Origin: Streptococcus sp. 116-D4
GTDB lineage: Bacteria > Bacillota > Bacilli > Lactobacillales > Streptococcaceae
Assembly (NCBI RefSeq): GCF_009731465.1
Contig: NZ_AP021887.1
Location: 1,358,001-1,422,000, forward strand
Direction: 5' to 3'
Length of the DNA stretch: 64,000 nucleotides
Shown here one piece after another: positions 17,917 through 27,214 of the stretch (position 1 is its first letter; each line of letters starts with the position of its first letter). A model generated the notes under the pieces. That model ran no database searches. It saw only the letters and a program-made list of their open reading frames with translations, and had not been told where the DNA came from. The translations under genes were made by a program, and so were the position numbers.

Positions 17917-18642
17917 ATGCGTTTAGATAATTTATTAGCCCAAGAAAAAATCAGCCGAAAGGCCATGAAGCAAGCTCTTCTCAAAGGGGACATTCTCGTC
18001 GATGGTCGCCCAGCCCGCTCCCTAGCCCAAAATATCGATACAGGACTACAGGAACTCCTTTTTCAGGACCAAATCATTCAAGGCTATGAGCACACCTACC
18101 TTATGCTTCATAAACCTGCCGGTGTCGTGACAGCCAACAAAGACAAGAAACTTCCAACCGTCATGGATCTCCTTCCGCCTGGCATCCAGTCTGACAAGCT
18201 CTATGCCGTCGGCCGACTGGACCGAGATACGACAGGACTCCTCCTCTTGACCGATAATGGCCCCTTAGGCTTTCAGCTCCTCCATCCCCAATATCATGTC
18301 GATAAAACTTATCAAGTTGAGGTCAATGGACTTCTGACACCTGACCATATCCAAGCCTTTCAAAAGGGAATTGTCTTTTTAGATGGTACTGTCTGTAAAC
18401 CTGCAAGACTAGAGATTCTATCTGCAAGTCCTTCCCTTAGTCAAGCCTCTATCACCATTTCAGAAGGAAAATTTCATCAAGTCAAGAAAATGTTCCTCTC
18501 GGTTGGTGTTAAGGTGACCTCCCTTAAACGTACTCATTTTGGGCCTTGGAGCTTGGATGACAATCTTCAAGAAGGAGACTATCGCCCCCTAAACTCCCAA
18601 GAATTAGCAAACATTCGTGAATTTCTCAGAAAAAGTGGTTAA
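17917..18642 (+). CDS. rsuA: 16S rRNA pseudouridine synthase RsuA family
   Basis: 241 residues. An N-terminal S4 RNA-binding domain (about 1-55) is followed by the RsuA/RluB/E/F catalytic domain with the GRLDRDTTGLLLLT motif carrying the catalytic Asp. It isomerises a uridine of 16S rRNA (position 516 in E. coli). It is one of only four plus-strand genes here and is divergent from typA. The start ATG 17917 has only a weak AGATAGG upstream. A bidirectional terminator follows. Confidence 0.88.
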   Translation: MRLDNLLAQEKISRKAMKQALLKGDILVDGRPARSLAQNIDTGLQELLFQDQIIQGYEHTYLMLHKPAGVVTANKDKKLPTVMDLLPPGIQSDKLYAVGRLDRDTTGLLLLTDNGPLGFQLLHPQYHVDKTYQVEVNGLLTPDHIQAFQKGIVFLDGTVCKPARLEILSASPSLSQASITISEGKFHQVKKMFLSVGVKVTSLKRTHFGPWSLDDNLQEGDYRPLNSQELANIREFLRKSG

Positions 18643-18675
18643 AAAATGAGCTCGGAAACATCCAAGCTCGTTTTC
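18641..18675. terminator. Bidirectional terminator between rsuA and the rhodanese-like gene
   Basis: Stem GAGCTCGG / CCAAGCTC with loop AAACAT and one mismatch, with an A run on the left and a T run on the right, lying between convergent genes. Confidence 0.8.
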
Positions 18676-19059
18676 TTATTTCTCAACTTTGACTTTCCCT
18701 TTCCAAGAATCCAAACCATAAGAAAGGATATAAATCTCAGAAAAACCTTGTTTTTTCAAGTAAAGGGCTACATTGGTCACTCTTTGTCCGCGTTGGTTTT
18801 CGTAGAGAAGGACAGGTTTATCCTTACGAAGGGCTGCAAGGCTTGACTTCAACTGATTTGAAGGAATATTGCGAGCTCCGAGTATATGTTTTCTGTGGAA
18901 TTCTGCTGGTTCACGGACATCAATCAATTGACCCGTACGAATCAAGGCTTCAAACTCCTCATTATCTACAATTTTAGCCGCACGGCGAATACGAAGATAG
19001 TTAAAGCCCATCCACGCCAACATTGCTAATATAAGTGCCAACAAAATCCAAGTAACCAT
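18676..19059 (-). CDS. Membrane-anchored rhodanese-like protein without the catalytic cysteine
   Basis: 127 residues: one N-terminal membrane helix (about 1-25) and a rhodanese fold with the conserved LIDVREPAEFHRKHILGARNIP entry motif. The active-site loop reads YENQRGQRVTN. The cysteine expected at its start is absent and the protein contains no cysteine at all, so sulfur transfer by the usual route is impossible. It is translationally coupled to the YqgQ-like gene upstream. A structural, sensing or binding role is more likely; this is inference. Confidence 0.85.
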   Translation of the reverse strand: MVTWILLALILAMLAWMGFNYLRIRRAAKIVDNEEFEALIRTGQLIDVREPAEFHRKHILGARNIPSNQLKSSLAALRKDKPVLLYENQRGQRVTNVALYLKKQGFSEIYILSYGLDSWKGKVKVEK

Positions 19060-19280
19060 TAGTTCTTTTCTCCATTTTTCTCAATATAATCCAATTCTAT
19101 CTTGTGCTCTCTGCGAAGAACTGCTTCTGCCTCTAGATAGTCTAATTTGTCCATCAACCCTGCATCGTAAATCCGAGTGAGTTCCAACTTCATCAGTTCA
19201 ATATCATATAAGCGTTTTCCCATGTAAACAATAATACCAAATCGTTTGAGGAATTGCTGCACATCATAGAATGTTTTCAT
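19059..19280 (-). CDS. YqgQ-family small protein (DUF910)
   Basis: 73 residues from the chosen ATG at 19280 (MKTFYDVQQFLKRFG), the usual start and length in the family. The frame is open to 19328, but the extension has no ribosome-binding site. YqgQ proteins form a small three-helix bundle and are suggested to bind single-stranded nucleic acid; their role is unknown. The stop overlaps the start of the rhodanese-like gene, a pairing common in Firmicutes next to glucokinase or rhomboid genes. Confidence 0.8.
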   Translation of the reverse strand: MKTFYDVQQFLKRFGIIVYMGKRLYDIELMKLELTRIYDAGLMDKLDYLEAEAVLRREHKIELDYIEKNGEKN

Positions 19281-19376
19281 AAGACTCATTCTAGCAAATT
19301 TTTGTGTTTTTTTCAAGAAGGGACTCACACAATGCTCCTGATTTTCCTATCATCTTTGGCGATTCTGACGCAAGTA

Positions 19377-19385
19377 TGGTACAAT
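19377..19385 (+). promoter_or_regulatory. Extended -10 promoter of the LysR gene (probable leaderless mRNA)
   Basis: TGGTACAAT (TG-N-TACAAT) ends six bases before the LysR ATG, so transcription would begin at or next to the start codon. No Shine-Dalgarno sequence precedes it. Confidence 0.55.
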
Positions 19386-19391
19386 AAAAAT

Positions 19392-20300
19392 ATGAGAATT
19401 CAACAATTACACTATATTATCAAAATCGTCGAAACTGGCTCCATGAATGAAGCCGCCAAGCAACTCTTTATCACTCAGCCAAGTCTTTCCAATGCTGTGA
19501 GAGATTTAGAAAATGAAATGGGTATTGAGATTTTTATCCGCAATCCCAAGGGGATCACCTTGACCCGTGATGGGATGGAGTTTCTCTCTTATGCCCGTCA
19601 GGTTGTCGAGCAAACCCAGCTTCTGGAGGAACGTTATAAAAATCCTGTCGCCCACCGCGAACTCTTTAGCGTTTCCTCCCAGCACTATGCCTTTGTGGTC
19701 AATGCCTTTGTATCATTACTTAAAAAGAGTGATATGGAAAAATACGAGCTCTTCCTTCGTGAAACTCGTACTTGGGAGATTATCGACGACGTCAAAAATT
19801 TCCGTAGTGAGGTCGGTGTCCTCTTTTTAAACAGTTATAACCGAGATGTTTTGACTAAGATGCTAGATGACAACCACCTGCTTGCCCACCATCTCTTTAC
19901 CGCCCAACCCCATATCTTTGTCAGCAAGACCAATCCTCTAGCAAAAAAAGACAAGGTCAAACTATCTGATTTGGAAAACTTCCCTTATCTCAGCTATGAC
20001 CAAGGAACTCACAACTCCTTCTACTTTTCAGAGGAGATTCTTTCTCAAGAGCATCACAAGAAATCTATCGTAGTCAGTGACCGTGCCACCCTCTTTAATC
20101 TCTTGATTGGTTTGGACGGTTATACCATTGCAACAGGAATTTTAAACAGCAACCTCAACGGAGACAATATCGTTTCTATCCCACTGGACATTGACGACTC
20201 CATTGAGCTGGTCTATATCCAGCATGAGAAAACCAGTCTATCTAAGATGGGCGAACGCTTTATCGACTATCTACTAGAAGAAGTCCAGTTTGATAGTTGA
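19392..20300 (+). CDS. LysR-family regulator, CpsY/MtaR-like
   Basis: 302 residues: an N-terminal winged helix-turn-helix (about 1-60, MNEAAKQLFITQPSLSNAVRDLE) and a periplasmic-binding-like effector domain. The sequence resembles streptococcal CpsY/MtaR regulators, which control methionine uptake and surface or immune-evasion genes; that subgroup call is from memory. Start ATG 19392 (MRIQQLHYI) is the normal LysR start. The longer open frame from 19254 overlaps the yqgQ gene on the other strand and is not credible. The promoter geometry suggests a leaderless transcript. Confidence 0.85.
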   Translation: MRIQQLHYIIKIVETGSMNEAAKQLFITQPSLSNAVRDLENEMGIEIFIRNPKGITLTRDGMEFLSYARQVVEQTQLLEERYKNPVAHRELFSVSSQHYAFVVNAFVSLLKKSDMEKYELFLRETRTWEIIDDVKNFRSEVGVLFLNSYNRDVLTKMLDDNHLLAHHLFTAQPHIFVSKTNPLAKKDKVKLSDLENFPYLSYDQGTHNSFYFSEEILSQEHHKKSIVVSDRATLFNLLIGLDGYTIATGILNSNLNGDNIVSIPLDIDDSIELVYIQHEKTSLSKMGERFIDYLLEEVQFDS

Positions 20301-20307
20301 GAAATAA

Positions 20308-20355
20308 TAAGAACCAATATGTAGGCTAGCAACAACCTGCATATTGGTTCTTTTT
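20308..20355. terminator. Bidirectional terminator between the LysR and SDR genes
   Basis: Long stem AAGAACCAATATG-TAGG / CCT-GCATATTGGTTCTT with T runs on both strands, between convergent genes. Confidence 0.9.
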
Positions 20356-21109
20356 ACTTATAATTAAAAGTTTCTCCTGCCAACTTATCAGCTAACTTAG
20401 GGAAGAGGGTATAAAATCTGTGAGCTACATTGAGCAAAAAAGGAAGATTGAGTTCGCGTTTGTTTTTTCCTATAATTTTGACAATCTTTTTAGCCACTGT
20501 ATCTGGTTCTAGTAGGAAACGGTCAACCGATTTGAGATAAGTTCCATCTGGATCGGCCTGGTCGAAAAATCCTGTACGGATTGGACCTGGATTGACTGTT
20601 GTCACATAGACTCCATAGGGCATGAGTTCGAGGCGAAGAGCATTTGAAAAACCAATCGCTGCAAACTTAGTCGCTGAGTAGAGACTAGACTTGCCAGTAG
20701 CGATTAAACCTGCCATGCTAACAATATTGATGATATGGCCTTTTCGGCTTTCTTTCATTCGAGCCGCAAGGCGACGAGATAGGTTCATCAGGGCAAAGGT
20801 ATTGACCTCGAACATCTGATGAATATCTTGGTCAGAAATCTGGTCAAATTCCTCAAAAATTCCGTAACCAGCGTTGTTTATCAAGACATCAATCTTGCCA
20901 TAGCGAAGATAGAGGTCTGCTACCAGAGTTTCTAGGGCTGAGTCATCGGTAATATCGATTTCAATCAATTCTGCATGGGGATGGTTTCCGTAGAGTTGGA
21001 CTAATTTTTCCTTATTTCTACCAAGCAAGATGAGTTGGTCATTTGGCAGAAGTTTGACCATTTCTTGGGCTAGGCCACCACTAGCTCCGGTAATGAGAAT
21101 AGTAGACAT
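20354..21109 (-). CDS. Short-chain dehydrogenase/reductase (SDR)
   Basis: 251 residues of the classical SDR Rossmann fold. The cofactor motif TGASGGLAQ is at residues 7-15, NNAGYG near 86-91, and the catalytic Ser with Tyr-x-x-x-Lys appears as YSATKFA around residues 148-154. The acidic or basic residue preference after the cofactor loop (GRNKEK) suggests NADP. The substrate is not identifiable. It is the last gene of a minus-strand run miaA-hflX-unknown-rnz-SDR and lies 20 bp after rnz. Confidence 0.85.
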   Translation of the reverse strand: MSTILITGASGGLAQEMVKLLPNDQLILLGRNKEKLVQLYGNHPHAELIEIDITDDSALETLVADLYLRYGKIDVLINNAGYGIFEEFDQISDQDIHQMFEVNTFALMNLSRRLAARMKESRKGHIINIVSMAGLIATGKSSLYSATKFAAIGFSNALRLELMPYGVYVTTVNPGPIRTGFFDQADPDGTYLKSVDRFLLEPDTVAKKIVKIIGKNKRELNLPFLLNVAHRFYTLFPKLADKLAGETFNYK

Positions 21110-21129
21110 ACTTATCCTTTCTCAAGCTT

Positions 21130-22059
21130 TTAGATTTCCACTTCTTCTAGATCTTTGACTACATGGACATTTTCAAAAATGCTAGCAGCATCTTTTTTGA
21201 GCTTGCTGATATCTTTTGAGAGGAAACGGGCACTGATATGGTTAAGCAAGAGGCGTTTGGCTCCTGCTTCTACTGCCACCTGCGCTGCCTGTATGTTAGT
21301 AGAGTGACCATGATTGCGAGCAATTTTTTCATCACCCTTGCCATAAGTCGATTCATGGACAAGGACATCGGCATTGACAGCCAGACGCACACTAGCACTG
21401 GTTTTGCGGGTATCACCAAGAATAGTGATAATCTTACCTGGACGTGAGGCTGAGATATAGTCTGCTGCCTTGATTTCAGTACCGTCTTCCAAAACAACAT
21501 CCTGACCGTTTTTAATTTTACCAAAAAGCGGGCCAAATGGGACGCCAGCAGCCTTGAGTTTTTCAGCATCCAGAGTGCCTTCTAGGTCCTTTTGCATGAC
21601 ACGGTAGCCCACACAGAAAATAGTGTGATCCAGCTCTTCTGCATATACCGTGAATTTATCGGTTTCAAGGATTTTGCCTAGAGAATCTTGGTCAAACTCA
21701 TGAAAATGAATACGGTAAGGCAGGCGCGAACCTGACACACGAAGGCTGGTTAAGACAAATGACTTGATCCCTTGGGGTCCATAAATTTCCAAATCTGTCT
21801 GCTCCTCATTGGCTTGAAAGGCACGACTCGAAAGAAAACCTGGCAAGCCAAAAATATGGTCTCCGTGCAAGTGGGTGATAAAGATTTTGCTGACCTTACG
21901 TGGTCGAATCGTGGTTTCCAGAATGCGATTTTGCGTTCCTTCTCCACAGTCAAAGAGCCAGACTTCGTTAATTTCGTCCAAGAGTTTTAGGGCAAGACTT
22001 GAAACGTTGCGGGCTTTAGAGGGCTGACCTGCCCCCGTTCCTAAAAATTGAATATCCAT
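21130..22059 (-). CDS. rnz: Ribonuclease Z (tRNA 3' endonuclease)
   Basis: 309 residues, a metallo-beta-lactamase-fold nuclease that trims the 3' end of tRNA precursors lacking encoded CCA. The metal motif [13 protein letters not shown] (about 61-73), the downstream HESTYG and the late HNHGHST/NHISAR histidines are present. The opening GTGAGQP is typical of RNase Z. It is co-directional with miaA (tRNA modification) and hflX, so the cluster is largely concerned with RNA. Confidence 0.95.
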   Translation of the reverse strand: MDIQFLGTGAGQPSKARNVSSLALKLLDEINEVWLFDCGEGTQNRILETTIRPRKVSKIFITHLHGDHIFGLPGFLSSRAFQANEEQTDLEIYGPQGIKSFVLTSLRVSGSRLPYRIHFHEFDQDSLGKILETDKFTVYAEELDHTIFCVGYRVMQKDLEGTLDAEKLKAAGVPFGPLFGKIKNGQDVVLEDGTEIKAADYISASRPGKIITILGDTRKTSASVRLAVNADVLVHESTYGKGDEKIARNHGHSTNIQAAQVAVEAGAKRLLLNHISARFLSKDISKLKKDAASIFENVHVVKDLEEVEI

Positions 22060-22073
22060 TCGATACTTTCTAA

Positions 22074-22697
22074 TTAATCAATATATAACATAGCAGTTCT
22101 ATTTTCCGAGCGGTAATAAAATTTGCCAGAGAACGCTCTAGCTTCTTGTAGTAAATCCTCTTGGCTATAACCTTTGAGACGCATACGACCATCTGCCAAG
22201 CTTTCCAAATCTGTCAAAGCTGTGAGACTTTCAACATTAACAACTTCCTCTTCTCCGATTACTTTCATGTAAATTTTCCCAGACTCCTCAAAAACCAGCT
22301 GATGATGAAAAATTTGCGCAATCTCAAAGAGTAATTCATCTGTAATGGCTTCCTCGTGTTCAGAGAAAATCCGACCAAGACCTTCTTTCTCGTAGCAAAA
22401 ACCAAAGGATTTACCAGACAGATTAAGACGAATAAAGGGCTTGCTTTCTTCCATGAAATTTGGCTCAGCATTGTAGAGGTTTAATTCTTTACTGACTTCC
22501 GCAAAATAATCGGTCGCAGCCTCGGGACTCTTTTTCTGGTAGAGTTCTGCAAAGTAGGCATTCACTACGCTAGGCGGAGGAGTGATAAGGGCTAGCTGTT
22601 CCTCTTCAGACCTACCAGCTAAAAGCTGATCCAGATAGACCTTGTCCAGACTTGTATAGCCCCCATATTTTAGAGCCAACGTTTTAATATCGGTCAT
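22074..22697 (-). CDS. Conserved protein of unknown function
   Basis: 207 residues, acidic and soluble, with no membrane segment or signal peptide. I do not recognise a known domain or catalytic motif. Its first 14 bases overlap the end of hflX and it ends 14 bp before rnz, so it is firmly inside the miaA-hflX-rnz operon and is probably co-translated with HflX. Codon use looks ordinary for the genome. A role linked to translation or tRNA maturation is suggested only by context. Confidence 0.75.
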   Translation of the reverse strand: MTDIKTLALKYGGYTSLDKVYLDQLLAGRSEEEQLALITPPPSVVNAYFAELYQKKSPEAATDYFAEVSKELNLYNAEPNFMEESKPFIRLNLSGKSFGFCYEKEGLGRIFSEHEEAITDELLFEIAQIFHHQLVFEESGKIYMKVIGEEEVVNVESLTALTDLESLADGRMRLKGYSQEDLLQEARAFSGKFYYRSENRTAMLYID

Positions 22698-23928
22698 AAA
22701 ATTCCTCTAATCTCCATTTATTTTTCTCAGAAATGAAGCCTATGATGACTTCGCCGTCATCTTGGTAGTCACGTTCTTCTAGGATAGCAACACTCTCCAA
22801 ATCATGAATCTTGTAAGACTTAGAAAAAGGCACGTGTAGGGTAAAGGCTTCAAAAATATCCTTGATTTTCTCTAGCAATAAAGTCTGCAACTGTTCTCGA
22901 CTATCCTTAGATTTAGCAGAAATGAGGGCATAAGGCGTTTGAGTAGGTGTGAAATCCTCCACCAAATCCGCTTTATTATAAAGGGTCAAGCGAGGAATAT
23001 CCTCCATGTCCAAGTCTTTCATGATGGAAAGAACTGTTTTTTCATGCTCCTCGTGATAAGGATTGCTAGCATCGATAACATGAACCAGAAGATCAACATG
23101 CTTGCTTTCTTCCAAGGTTGACTTAAAACTGGACACCAATTCGGTTGGTAGGTCTTGAATAAATCCAACGGTATCTGTCAAGGTTACCTGTAGATTGCCA
23201 CCAAGATGGATGCTCTTAGTTGTCGCATCCAGAGTTGCAAAAAGCTCATCTGCTTCATACTGGGTCTTGCTAGTCAAGGTGTTCATGATAGTTGATTTAC
23301 CAGCATTAGTATAACCAATCAAACCAATCTTAAAGGTGCTGGACTCCAGACGTTTTTCTCTGACTGTCGCCCGATTTTTCTCAACCACCTTGAGCTGGCG
23401 CTCGATATCTGTAATCTGGTTGCGAACACTCCGACGGTTTAGCTCCAGCTGACTTTCACCTGGACCACGGGAACCAATTCCCCCTGCCTGACGGCTGAGC
23501 ATAATCCCTTGACCAACCAAACGAGGCAAGAGGTATTTTAGCTGGGCTAGGTGGACTTGAAGCTTCCCTTCATGGCTTCGAGCTCGCATGGCAAAGATAT
23601 CCAAAATCAACTGCATCCGGTCAATGACCTTAACACCGAGAACTTCCTCTAAATTAACATTTTGCCTTGGCGTCAGACGGTTGTTGACGATGACTGTCGT
23701 GATTTCTTCTGCGTCCACCATTTGAGCTATTTCTTCCAACTTACCTGAGCCGACGAAGGTCTTGGAATCATATTTTTCACGTTTTTGTCTGTAACTATCG
23801 ACTACAACTGCACCAGCCGTCTTAGCCAGACTAGCCAGCTCTTCCATGGAGAGGTCAAAATTGTCCATGCCCTGCAATTCCACACCAATCAGCAGGACTC
23901 GCTCTTCTTTTTTCTCCGTTTCAATCAT
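22684..23928 (-). CDS. hflX: Ribosome-associated GTPase HflX
   Basis: 414 residues. The HflX N-terminal domain (with the [12 protein letters not shown] motif near residues 55-66), a helical linker containing GPGESQLE, and a GTPase domain with G1 [10 protein letters not shown]3 DTVGF and G4 NKAD are present. HflX splits stalled 70S ribosomes under stress. It overlaps the end of miaA by eight bases, and the miaA-hflX order is an ancient conserved pair. Confidence 0.95.
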   Translation of the reverse strand: MIETEKKEERVLLIGVELQGMDNFDLSMEELASLAKTAGAVVVDSYRQKREKYDSKTFVGSGKLEEIAQMVDAEEITTVIVNNRLTPRQNVNLEEVLGVKVIDRMQLILDIFAMRARSHEGKLQVHLAQLKYLLPRLVGQGIMLSRQAGGIGSRGPGESQLELNRRSVRNQITDIERQLKVVEKNRATVREKRLESSTFKIGLIGYTNAGKSTIMNTLTSKTQYEADELFATLDATTKSIHLGGNLQVTLTDTVGFIQDLPTELVSSFKSTLEESKHVDLLVHVIDASNPYHEEHEKTVLSIMKDLDMEDIPRLTLYNKADLVEDFTPTQTPYALISAKSKDSREQLQTLLLEKIKDIFEAFTLHVPFSKSYKIHDLESVAILEERDYQDDGEVIIGFISEKNKWRLEEFYDRY

Positions 23929-24805
23929 TTAAAAACTCCTCTATCTGGCTTAAAATGCGGTCCTGCACACCAGCTTCTCCAATCTGATAAAAGGTCACCT
24001 GCATGCGATTACGGAACCAGGTCAACTGACGCTTGGCAAATCGGCGAGTCGCCTGTTTGAGGCTGTCACTAGCTTCTTCCAAAGACTGCTCTCCACGAAA
24101 ATAAGGAAAGAGTTCCTTGTAACCAATCCCTTTAGCAGCCTGAACATCTGGATAATGGTCAAAGAGCCACTTGGCTTCGTCTAAAAGTCCAGCTTCAAAC
24201 ATCAGGTCCACTCGGTGATTGATACGTTCATAGAGTTGACTACGTTCATCATCCAAACAAATAATCAGTGGTTCATATAAACTTTCTTGATTTTCTAAGT
24301 CTTGACCAAAATGGGCAATTTCCAAGGCACGCATGGCACGACGACGATTAAACTGGGGAATTTCAAGGCCTGCTTGCTCCACCAGATGAGCTAGTTCCTC
24401 ATCTGTGTAAGGTTCCAAGCTAGCTCGATAGGCCAAAATCTCTTCATGGGGAGTCTCCCCACCCAGGTGATAACCTTCTAGTAAGCTCTGGATATAAAGT
24501 CCAGTCCCACCAGCGATAATAGCTAGCTTGCCACGACTGTGAATATCCTCAATAGCCAGCTTGGATTCTGAAACAAAATCAAAAGCCGAGTAAGACTCGG
24601 TTACCTCTCTAACATCGATTAAATGATGAGGAACAGTTGCCTGCTCTTCTGGACTAGCCTTGGCCGTTCCTATATCTAGCCCTCGATAGACTTGTTGGCT
24701 ATCGCCACTAACCACTTCACCATTAAAACGTTTTGCAACTTCAATGGCTAGGGCTGTTTTTCCAACTGCAGTCGGTCCAACAATCACAATTATTTTTATT
24801 TTCAT
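23921..24805 (-). CDS. miaA: tRNA dimethylallyltransferase MiaA
   Basis: 294 residues from ATG 24805 ([17 protein letters not shown]), the normal length. AAGGAAAAAAG lies directly before it, so I reject the open extension to 24856. It transfers a dimethylallyl group to A37 of tRNAs reading UNN codons. The P-loop GPTAVGKT at residues 10-17, [16 protein letters not shown] and GGTGLY motifs are all present. It is the first gene of the miaA-hflX-unknown-rnz-SDR run. Confidence 0.95.
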   Translation of the reverse strand: MKIKIIVIVGPTAVGKTALAIEVAKRFNGEVVSGDSQQVYRGLDIGTAKASPEEQATVPHHLIDVREVTESYSAFDFVSESKLAIEDIHSRGKLAIIAGGTGLYIQSLLEGYHLGGETPHEEILAYRASLEPYTDEELAHLVEQAGLEIPQFNRRRAMRALEIAHFGQDLENQESLYEPLIICLDDERSQLYERINHRVDLMFEAGLLDEAKWLFDHYPDVQAAKGIGYKELFPYFRGEQSLEEASDSLKQATRRFAKRQLTWFRNRMQVTFYQIGEAGVQDRILSQIEEFLND

Positions 24806-24925
24806 CTTTTTTCCTTGAAAAATTTCCATTTTTTCGTTACTATTATTATAACACAAAAAGGTCAGTCAGAAAAATGTGACCTCTTGAAGAGGCTGGCTGA
24901 TTGAAAATATAAAGGAGGAAGATTC

Positions 24926-25096
24926 ATGGCTAAAGGATTCGGTAAAGGTCTTGTAACAGGTGTCGCAGGAACTGTTGCTGCCGTTGCAGGTGCAGTATAC
25001 ACTTTCAAAAAGAAAGTGATTGAACCAGAAGAGCAAAAAACAGCTTTCATCGAAGAAAACCGTAAGAAAGCAGCTCGTCGCCGCGTATCACGTTAA
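24926..25096 (+). CDS. Small DUF3042-family protein
   Basis: 56 residues (MAKGFGKGLVTG...RRRVSR) behind a perfect AAAGGAGG ribosome-binding site. A glycine/alanine-rich hydrophobic segment (about 8-26) is followed by a lysine/glutamate region and an arginine-rich C-terminus. That layout fits the DUF3042 family of short lactic-acid-bacterial proteins of unknown function; it may be membrane-associated. It is a plus-strand gene divergent from miaA, with its own terminator. Confidence 0.88.
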   Translation: MAKGFGKGLVTGVAGTVAAVAGAVYTFKKKVIEPEEQKTAFIEENRKKAARRRVSR

Positions 25097-25104
25097 GAAA
25101 TAAA

Positions 25105-25137
25105 AGAAGTTGGGATTCATTGTCTCAACTTCTTTTT
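25105..25137 (+). terminator. Terminator after the DUF3042 gene
   Basis: Stem AAGAAGTTGGGA / TCTCAACTTCTT followed by TTTT on the plus strand. Confidence 0.87.
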
Positions 25138-25148
25138 TCTATTCTTTT

Positions 25149-25216
25149 ATACTCAATGAAAATCAAAGAGCAAACTAGGAATCTAGCCTGGTTTGAAGAG
25201 ATTTTCGAAGAATATT
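25149..25216. repeat. Short degenerate BOX element
   Basis: 68 bp with the BOX outer ends (ATACTCAATGAAAATCAAAG and GAGATTTTCGAAGAATATT) but with the boxB part and most of the boxA core deleted. It ends inside the thyA stop codon. Confidence 0.82.
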
Positions 25217-26054
25217 AAATAGCTAGGTCAAACTTCAATTGTGGTTTCACAGGATCATAATCAACCAGCTCAAAATCCTCTGCTTTAATATCAAAGAAAT
25301 TAGTCTTATCCGGTACATTCAAGACCAAACGTGGTTGGCAGTTTGACGGCTCACGACGAAGCAATTCCTGAGCTTGTTCAAATTGATTGTCATAGATATG
25401 AAGGTTATTGATAAAGTAGAAGAACTTTCCAACTTTCCAGCCAAAATGCTTGGCAATCATCATTTGAAGAGCTACGTACTGCATAGCGTTGATGTGGTGG
25501 GCTACTAACATGTCATTCGAACGCTGAGTCAAGGTCGCATCCAGATAGATTTCTCCATCAACACGGCGAACATCAAACATGGTCTGAAAGGCGCATGGGA
25601 GCAGCCCTTCTGTTTCTTCGAAAGCTTGATAATCCCAGAGCGATATGATATTGCGGCGATTCCAAGGGTTGGCTTCCAACTGTTTGAGAATCTTGTTAAT
25701 GATGTCGTGTTTCTTTACAACAGCCCCATAACGCTCACCGATTGTCCCTGTATCTCCCACTTCCCAGTCATTCCAATAATGAACATTGTATTTATCATTT
25801 AGAACTTCCAGGCTATTTGATTGATCTTGGTAAATCCAAAGCACTTCTTTAATAGCTGATTTAATAGCGATAGGACGCAAAGTTGTGATGGGAAATTCAC
25901 CCTTAGACAAATCATACTCTGCAAAGGCCCCTGTGATGTACTTGGAGTTAGCTACCGTTCCATCCTTGTACTTGGGACGCGCCTGCTCAGAAAAAACACC
26001 TTCATTCAAGATTCGTTCAATATTTTCTTTAAAAATCGTATCTGCTTTTGTCAT
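25215..26054 (-). CDS. thyA: Thymidylate synthase
   Basis: 279 residues. It methylates dUMP to dTMP with methylene-tetrahydrofolate. The catalytic Cys lies in [13 protein letters not shown], with the phosphate-binding RRNIISLWD arginines and the late [13 protein letters not shown] motif. A degenerate BOX element reaches its stop codon, and GAGGTGAGAGAG precedes ATG 26054. It appears to be a single-gene unit. Confidence 0.96.
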   Translation of the reverse strand: MTKADTIFKENIERILNEGVFSEQARPKYKDGTVANSKYITGAFAEYDLSKGEFPITTLRPIAIKSAIKEVLWIYQDQSNSLEVLNDKYNVHYWNDWEVGDTGTIGERYGAVVKKHDIINKILKQLEANPWNRRNIISLWDYQAFEETEGLLPCAFQTMFDVRRVDGEIYLDATLTQRSNDMLVAHHINAMQYVALQMMIAKHFGWKVGKFFYFINNLHIYDNQFEQAQELLRREPSNCQPRLVLNVPDKTNFFDIKAEDFELVDYDPVKPQLKFDLAI

Positions 26055-26103
26055 TCTCTCTCACCTCATTTATTGTTCTAACTAGTATAGCATAAAAAAA
26101 GAA

Positions 26104-26148
26104 AGGAAGAAAATCACTCGCTTACAGAAAGCAATTTTCTCCTTTTTT
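26104..26148 (-). terminator. Terminator after glucokinase
   Basis: Minus-strand arms GGAGAAAAT-TGCT and AGC-ATTTTCTTCC, imperfectly paired, followed by a T-rich stretch, just after the glucokinase stop. Confidence 0.65.
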
Positions 26149-26151
26149 ATT

Positions 26152-27111
26152 TTACTGCAATACAAGTGATGCTGCTCCGATAACTCCAGCGTCATTTCCT
26201 AGTGTTGCAAGAGCCAATTTTGTGGATGTGCGTACTTGTGGGAAGGTATTTTCATCGTAGACTTTTTGAACACCTTGTAGAAGGAATTCTCCTGCAGCTG
26301 ATACACCACCACCAATAACGATTGTTGATGGGTTTAGGATTGAGCCGATGTTGGCACAAGCGATTCCCAAGTAACGTGAGAAGTTACGGTAAACAATCAA
26401 AGCAAGGTCGTCTCCTTCTTTTGCCAAATCAAAGACAGTTTTAGCTGTTACTTCTGCTCCGTCATCAATCAAGCGTTTCAACTCTGCGTCGCCTTCGTAT
26501 TCATCTGCGTAACGACGAGTCAAATTAACGATACCTGTCGCTGAAGCTACTGTCTCAAGACAGCCTTTTTTACCACAAGTACATGCGATTGGTTGATCAA
26601 AGTCAACTGTGATGTGTCCAAGTTCACCAGCAGCACCTGCAACACCGTGAAGCAATTTACCTTCTGCTACGATACCGCCACCAACACCTGTACCAAGTGT
26701 CATAAAGACAACATCTGGTTGGTTGTCACCAGCACCCATCCAACGCTCACCAAGAGCTGCCACGTTGGCATCATTGTCTATAAAGAATGGAATCCCCAAA
26801 GCTTTTTCCATTTTTTCTTTGATTGGTTGAAGAGTTTTCCAGTTCAAGTTATAGGCACCAATAACAGTCCCTTTTTCACGGTCAACCACACCAGGTGATC
26901 CCATACCAATTCCACGGAAATCTTCAGCAGACAATCCAAGCAAGCCCAATCGGTGTTGAATCGTTTCAATCATTTCGTCTACGATATGGCTTCCTTCATC
27001 CAAAATGTTTGTCTTAATAGACCATTTTTCTTGGATTTCTCCTTCTTGCGTTAAAATAGCGAACTTGATAGAAGTTCCACCAAGGTCAATCCCAATAATC
27101 TTTTGACTCAT
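26152..27111 (-). CDS. gki: Glucokinase (ROK family)
   Basis: 319 residues. It phosphorylates glucose released inside the cell. The ROK features are clear: the N-terminal phosphate loop IDLGGTSIKF, the substrate/ATP loop MTLGTGVGGGIV, catalytic DNDANVAALGE, and the zinc cluster HIT...CTCGKKGCLE. It stands alone between thyA and the CbpL-like gene, with its own promoter (27152-27180) and AAGGAGAAGACG ribosome-binding site. Confidence 0.95.
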   Translation of the reverse strand: MSQKIIGIDLGGTSIKFAILTQEGEIQEKWSIKTNILDEGSHIVDEMIETIQHRLGLLGLSAEDFRGIGMGSPGVVDREKGTVIGAYNLNWKTLQPIKEKMEKALGIPFFIDNDANVAALGERWMGAGDNQPDVVFMTLGTGVGGGIVAEGKLLHGVAGAAGELGHITVDFDQPIACTCGKKGCLETVASATGIVNLTRRYADEYEGDAELKRLIDDGAEVTAKTVFDLAKEGDDLALIVYRNFSRYLGIACANIGSILNPSTIVIGGGVSAAGEFLLQGVQKVYDENTFPQVRTSTKLALATLGNDAGVIGAASLVLQ

Positions 27112-27151
27112 CGTCTTCTCCTTATTCTTAATTGAAAATGCTTACAGTACT

Positions 27152-27180
27152 AGTATAACAAAATCCGCCAATCAGTGCAA
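27152..27180 (-). promoter_or_regulatory. Glucokinase promoter
   Basis: TTGCAC, 17-base spacer, TATACT on the minus strand, about 41 bp upstream of the glucokinase start. Confidence 0.72.
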
Positions 27181-27214
27181 AGGTTTGCATTAACTTTCTA
27201 GATTTTATCCTTAC

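Noticed and set aside
19254..19391. Upstream extension of the LysR gene
   Set aside because: It overlaps yqgQ on the other strand, and LysR proteins start at MRIQQLHY; the promoter is located inside the extension.
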